Source: JACOTK01 sp963743945
GTDB taxonomy: Bacteria > Actinomycetota > Acidimicrobiia > Acidimicrobiales > CADCSY01
Length of the DNA stretch: 51,489 bases
Direction of reading: 5' to 3'
NCBI GenBank assembly: GCA_963743945.1
Contig: CAVURO010000012.1
Span: 1-51,489, forward strand
Made by a program: the position numbers and the translations under genes. Shown here piece by piece: positions 48,515-51,489 of the stretch (its first letter is position 1; every line of letters starts with the position of its first letter). The notes beneath the pieces were generated by a model. The model did not search any database and was not told where the DNA came from. It saw nothing but the letters and a program-made list of their open reading frames with translations.

Positions 48515-49848
48515 CAACTTCCCTCCTGCCCCGGTACACCGATCCACGGAGTGCTGACCCACGGTGTGCCAAGTCGTTCGCAGACCCGCAACGCGGAGAC
48601 CATGCCGTCCTCATGAAAGCCATATCCCCACCAGGCACCGCAGAAGTGCACGCCCCCATTGCCATCAATGGTGTCGAAAGCCCGCTGCGCATTGATTGCC
48701 GCGTGATCGAACACCGGGTGGGCGTAATCAAAGGTCGCAAGCACCAACGATGGGTCGATGAACGCATCGCTGTTCAGGCTGACGAGGTAACGGCGCGACC
48801 CGGGTAGGTGTTGCAGCGCGGTGAGGTCGTAGGTGACGGCCACCTGTTTTCCCTCCGCCTCGCGCCGGTCGTAGTTCCACGCCGCCCACGCTTTGCGCAG
48901 GGGCGGCAAGAGCTCGACATCAGTGTGCAAGATGGCTCGGTTGGCCTGATAGCGCACCGCGCCGAGCAGCGCTCGCTCCCGCGTCGTCGAGGTCGTCAGC
49001 ATGGCAAGGGCTTGGTCGCTGTGCACCGCCAACACCACCGCGTCGAACTCGTTGACCTCTTGTGCGGTTGTCACGAAGACCGTGCCGGCCGGCGAACGCT
49101 CGACACCGATGACGGGTGAGGAAAGTCGAATCTCGCCACGAAAGCGCGCGGCAATGGCATCGACATAGGTACGACTTCCACCGAGGATGGTTCGCCATTG
49201 CGGCCGCCGACCAAAGCCCAACAGACCGTGATTGTCGAGGAACGTCAACAGACTCAAGGCCGGAAACGCACCGAACGTCGAGGGATCTGCCGACCACACG
49301 GCCGATCCCATCGGACGCAGGTGCAACTCAACCAAGTCTCGTGAAAACCTGCCGGCCACGAGGAACTCGTCGATCGAGAGCGCCGGATCGGGAGCATTGA
49401 GGAAGCGTCGAGCGTGGCGATAGAAGCGGATGATCTCGAACAGCATCTTCCACATCACCTTGTTCGTGATGTTGCGGCGATCGGCGAACAAGGTGTTGAG
49501 ATTGGTGGCGCAATACGTGAAACCCGCCGTCGCAGAAGCGTGATCACGATCGGTCACGCTGAAACTCATCTGCGTATCGACGGTGGCAACCCCAAGCTCA
49601 CGAAAGAGTCGGACCAAGTTCGGATAGTTGCGATCGTTGTGCACGATGAAGCCGGTGTCCACGGCGATACGGCCGGCAACGCGGTCATCGACGTCAACGG
49701 TGTTCGCATGGCCACCAAGTCGAGCCTCGGCCTCGTACAACACGACGTCGTGATGAGGACCAAGCACGTGCGCGCACGTGAGGCCGGAGATTCCCGAACC
49801 GATGACGGCGATTCGACGACGTTGGTTGCTTTCGTTCATCTCACTCAT
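48514..49848 (-). CDS. FAD-dependent amine-oxidase-like flavoprotein (COG2907 type)
   Basis: A 444-residue flavoprotein opening RRIAVIGSGISGLTCAHVL (FAD-binding GxGxxG) followed by LYEAEARLGGHANTV and VDTGFIVHNDRNYPNL. It ends with FCGAWWGYGFHEDGMVSALRVCERLG, the second flavin-contacting segment. It matches predicted NAD/FAD-binding proteins always found with DUF1365 and Cfa, and may desaturate or oxidise the acyl chain made by Cfa. ATG 49848 is chosen over the longer frame because it overlaps the SDR stop by 8 nt and fits the family N-terminus. Confidence 0.9.
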   Translation of the reverse strand: MSEMNESNQRRRIAVIGSGISGLTCAHVLGPHHDVVLYEAEARLGGHANTVDVDDRVAGRIAVDTGFIVHNDRNYPNLVRLFRELGVATVDTQMSFSVTDRDHASATAGFTYCATNLNTLFADRRNITNKVMWKMLFEIIRFYRHARRFLNAPDPALSIDEFLVAGRFSRDLVELHLRPMGSAVWSADPSTFGAFPALSLLTFLDNHGLLGFGRRPQWRTILGGSRTYVDAIAARFRGEIRLSSPVIGVERSPAGTVFVTTAQEVNEFDAVVLAVHSDQALAMLTTSTTRERALLGAVRYQANRAILHTDVELLPPLRKAWAAWNYDRREAEGKQVAVTYDLTALQHLPGSRRYLVSLNSDAFIDPSLVLATFDYAHPVFDHAAINAQRAFDTIDGNGGVHFCGAWWGYGFHEDGMVSALRVCERLGTPWVSTPWIGVPGQEGS

Positions 49849-50818
49849 CGAACGAGGCGCCGGTCTGGGCCACACACCAGTCCCACAATGCATGCCGTTG
49901 CCGAAGCGTGTCGGACCGCCAGGTCGATGGGAGCCGATGAATCGAGCGACGTTGGCGGTCGAGCCAGAAGTCGCCGCTCGTGCGCAAAGGCTCACCGTTG
50001 TCGGCCGCGAGCCACACGAGCGTGTCGGTCCCCTGGGCGGGCGTGCGCAGCAGCGGCTTCATCCATCGATGAAATCGTGGGAGCGACTCCTCGATACCTG
50101 GCGTATCAGCCCATCCCGGGTGGAGCGCATGAAAGACCACCACCCCTGGGTCCACCCTTTCCGCCAGGATTTCGTTGAGGGTCACCTGGGCCCGCTTGGC
50201 CCTCGCATATTGCCGACTCCCCCGATAGTCCGCCTCGGACATCTGGAGATGGTCGACGGACAGCCGAGCGGTGTACATGCCACCCGAGGACATGGTCAGC
50301 ACCCTTCCAGGTCGAGTCGCCCGCAAAGCGGGGAACAACAGACTGGTGAGCAGAAACGGACCCAACACCTGACTGGCGACTGTCCTCTCGACCCCGGCGC
50401 CATTGACTGATCGACGTGCGAGAAGAGCGCCGGCATTGTGAACGAGAACATCAATCCCCGGATGGGAACCCAGGAGTTCATCCGCCATCGCTCGCACTTG
50501 ATCGAGTTCACTCATGTCCGCACACGCGACACTCAACTCGCTCGACCCGGTACTTGACGCAATCTCGCTCTGTGTCCGTTCGACCTTGACGAGGTCGCGG
50601 CCGACAAGAACGACGTGAGCGCCGAGACGGGCAAACTCCTCGGCGGCGTAGCGACCGAGGCCCGATGTCGCACCGGTGATCACGATCGTGCGGGCGGTCA
50701 ACGGGTCACTCGCCAAGGGCTCCCAACGGGCCATCCTCGATCGAAGTCGACAACCGACGTTCGTAAAACTTGGAACGACCGTCGCCTCCATCAGCGCATC
50801 AATGGCAAGAAGCCGCAT
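49841..50818 (-). CDS. Short-chain dehydrogenase/reductase
   Basis: A 325-residue classical-type SDR: cofactor motif TIVITGATSGLGRYAAEEF (TGxxxGxG), structural VLVHNAGALL (NAG), catalytic Ser in VLTMSSGGMY, and the Tyr-Lys pair in SRQYARAKRAQVTLNE (YxxxK). The ATG at 50818 directly follows the upstream stop, so it is coupled; the first 40 residues precede the fold. Fourth-from-last gene of the lipid-modification operon; the substrate may be a lipid ketone or alcohol. Confidence 0.9.
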   Translation of the reverse strand: MRLLAIDALMEATVVPSFTNVGCRLRSRMARWEPLASDPLTARTIVITGATSGLGRYAAEEFARLGAHVVLVGRDLVKVERTQSEIASSTGSSELSVACADMSELDQVRAMADELLGSHPGIDVLVHNAGALLARRSVNGAGVERTVASQVLGPFLLTSLLFPALRATRPGRVLTMSSGGMYTARLSVDHLQMSEADYRGSRQYARAKRAQVTLNEILAERVDPGVVVFHALHPGWADTPGIEESLPRFHRWMKPLLRTPAQGTDTLVWLAADNGEPLRTSGDFWLDRQRRSIHRLPSTWRSDTLRQRHALWDWCVAQTGASFDE

Positions 50819-51271
50819 TCACGCAGCGACCACCTCACCGTCAAGTGCGGCCACAAGCCCTGGCACGGCTCGTTGACCGATGCGCTTGAACATGGGCCCA
50901 AGCATGAAGCCGGCCCATTGAAGTGGACCGTTCAGTTTGAGTTCGGCGTGATAGGTGACGAGGCAGGCATCGGACTCGGAAGAGATCGAGATGCGATCCG
51001 TTGAGGTCAACATGCGACTCTTGGCTTCGATCAGTACCAGACGAGGCGATTCGTACTTCTTGGTCTCGTATCGCAACGTGAGTTCACGACTTCTCCCGCC
51101 GCCCACCACAACGTCGAACGAGCTGTGTGGCCCACCCCCCGAACCGTTGACCTGCCTCACCGACTTGACGCCAGGATCCCACTCGCGAAAGTTCCGGAGA
51201 TCTGCCATGTAATCAAACGCGTCCTGCTGGGATCGAGACGTTCGGATCGTCACCATGAAGCGAGCCATCAT
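50819..51271 (-). CDS. SRPBCC (START-like) family protein
   Basis: A 150-residue protein of the SRPBCC/polyketide-cyclase superfamily, with a long hydrophobic ligand cavity. Segments MVTIRTSRSQQDAFDYMADLRNFREWDPGVKSV (in parts), SFDVVVGGGRSRELTLRYE and VTYHAELKLNGPLQWAGFMLGPMFKRIG give the helix-grip pattern. It probably binds a lipid or aromatic compound. The start is ATG 51271 or 51268; a longer frame to 51382 adds residues unlike the family. First gene of the operon ending in cfa. The 218 bp upstream to the window edge hold no gene that I can see. Confidence 0.8.
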   Translation of the reverse strand: MMARFMVTIRTSRSQQDAFDYMADLRNFREWDPGVKSVRQVNGSGGGPHSSFDVVVGGGRSRELTLRYETKKYESPRLVLIEAKSRMLTSTDRISISSESDACLVTYHAELKLNGPLQWAGFMLGPMFKRIGQRAVPGLVAALDGEVVAA

Positions 51272-51489
51272 CCACCTATCCCGGGGGTCATCCTGTCGGT
51301 CAACCGGAAGCCGGGAACCGACTTCCTGATCACACCCCGTACTACGTCGCAGGGCGAGCCAATGGATGCAGTCAGAGGCCATGCGGCTGCTTCAAGTTCG
51401 TCGTCCATCCCTCATCACAAGACGAGGGGTACTGCGGTCTTTGTCAGACGAGCTTGCCCCGGAGCAGCGAAGTACCCGTGTGCGTCGGC

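Noticed and set aside
51272..51489. Upstream end of the lipid operon as a possible extra gene or ECF promoter
   Set aside because: No open frame with conserved features, and I could not identify convincing -35/-10 ECF elements.

Overview
The window is high-GC DNA from an actinobacterium, most likely an Acidimicrobiia-type lineage. I infer this from gene content and order, with no database search. The pointers are a carD - YacL-like PIN/TRAM - ispD - ispF - rlmB run, actinobacterial glucosyl-3-phosphoglycerate synthase, a HemQ-type coproheme decarboxylase, DUF3263, a CIRCE-controlled groEL without groES, an MprAB-like two-component pair, and very frequent leaderless starts. At about a dozen genes a TANNNT -10 element ends 6-8 nt before the start codon. 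I see no rRNA, CRISPR array, insertion sequence or phage gene. One tRNA (Thr, TGT) is present.

Layout: 0-4.2 kb DoxX, a cell-wall amidase lipoprotein, sucD-sucC and a cobalamin-binding methylmalonyl-CoA mutase subunit. 4.2-10.8 kb a degenerate Rieske-like membrane protein, a PAS-GGDEF-EAL protein, pcrA-type helicase and a PAC2 protein. 10.8-16.1 kb an M1-like lipoprotein peptidase, a hypothetical protein, then a divergent secreted pair: a GH114 polygalactosaminidase-like protein and an Agd3/CE18-like deacetylase. 16.2-22.8 kb nitrogen-related genes (glnD, amtB) with a CoA-disulfide-reductase-like flavoprotein and small uncharacterised proteins. 22.5-27.2 kb larE, hemQ, and a response regulator/kinase/secreted Cys-repeat protein operon. 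27.3-38.3 kb groEL, then gpgS, an AI-2E-type permease, glycerate kinase, a GT20 trehalose-6-P-synthase-like enzyme, a flavin monooxygenase, an enoyl-CoA hydratase, otsB and a lipoprotein. 38.3-45.5 kb a LytR_C protein, DUF3263, citrate synthase, tRNA-Thr, a SigH-like sigma factor and the rlmB-ispF-ispD-yacL-carD group. 45.6-51.3 kb a Crp-family regulator and a tightly overlapping lipid-modification operon (SRPBCC, SDR, FAD oxidoreductase, DUF1365, Cfa).

How genes work together: the MCM subunit and SucCD link propionate/odd-chain catabolism to the TCA cycle. GpgS, glycerate kinase, the GT20 enzyme and OtsB suggest compatible-solute synthesis (glucosylglycerate, trehalose). AmtB and GlnD belong to nitrogen sensing although no PII gene is present here. 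The best candidate for an undescribed system is the GH114 + CE18-like pair at 12.8-16.1 kb. It mirrors two enzymes of the fungal galactosaminogalactan pathway and suggests processing of an alpha-1,4-linked galactosamine-containing polymer.

Caveat on quality: four conserved genes (amidase, MCM subunit, glnD, enoyl-CoA hydratase) each carry one single-base frameshift at or beside a short homopolymer. The larE stop also looks displaced. This pattern fits uncorrected long-read errors better than genuine gene decay.
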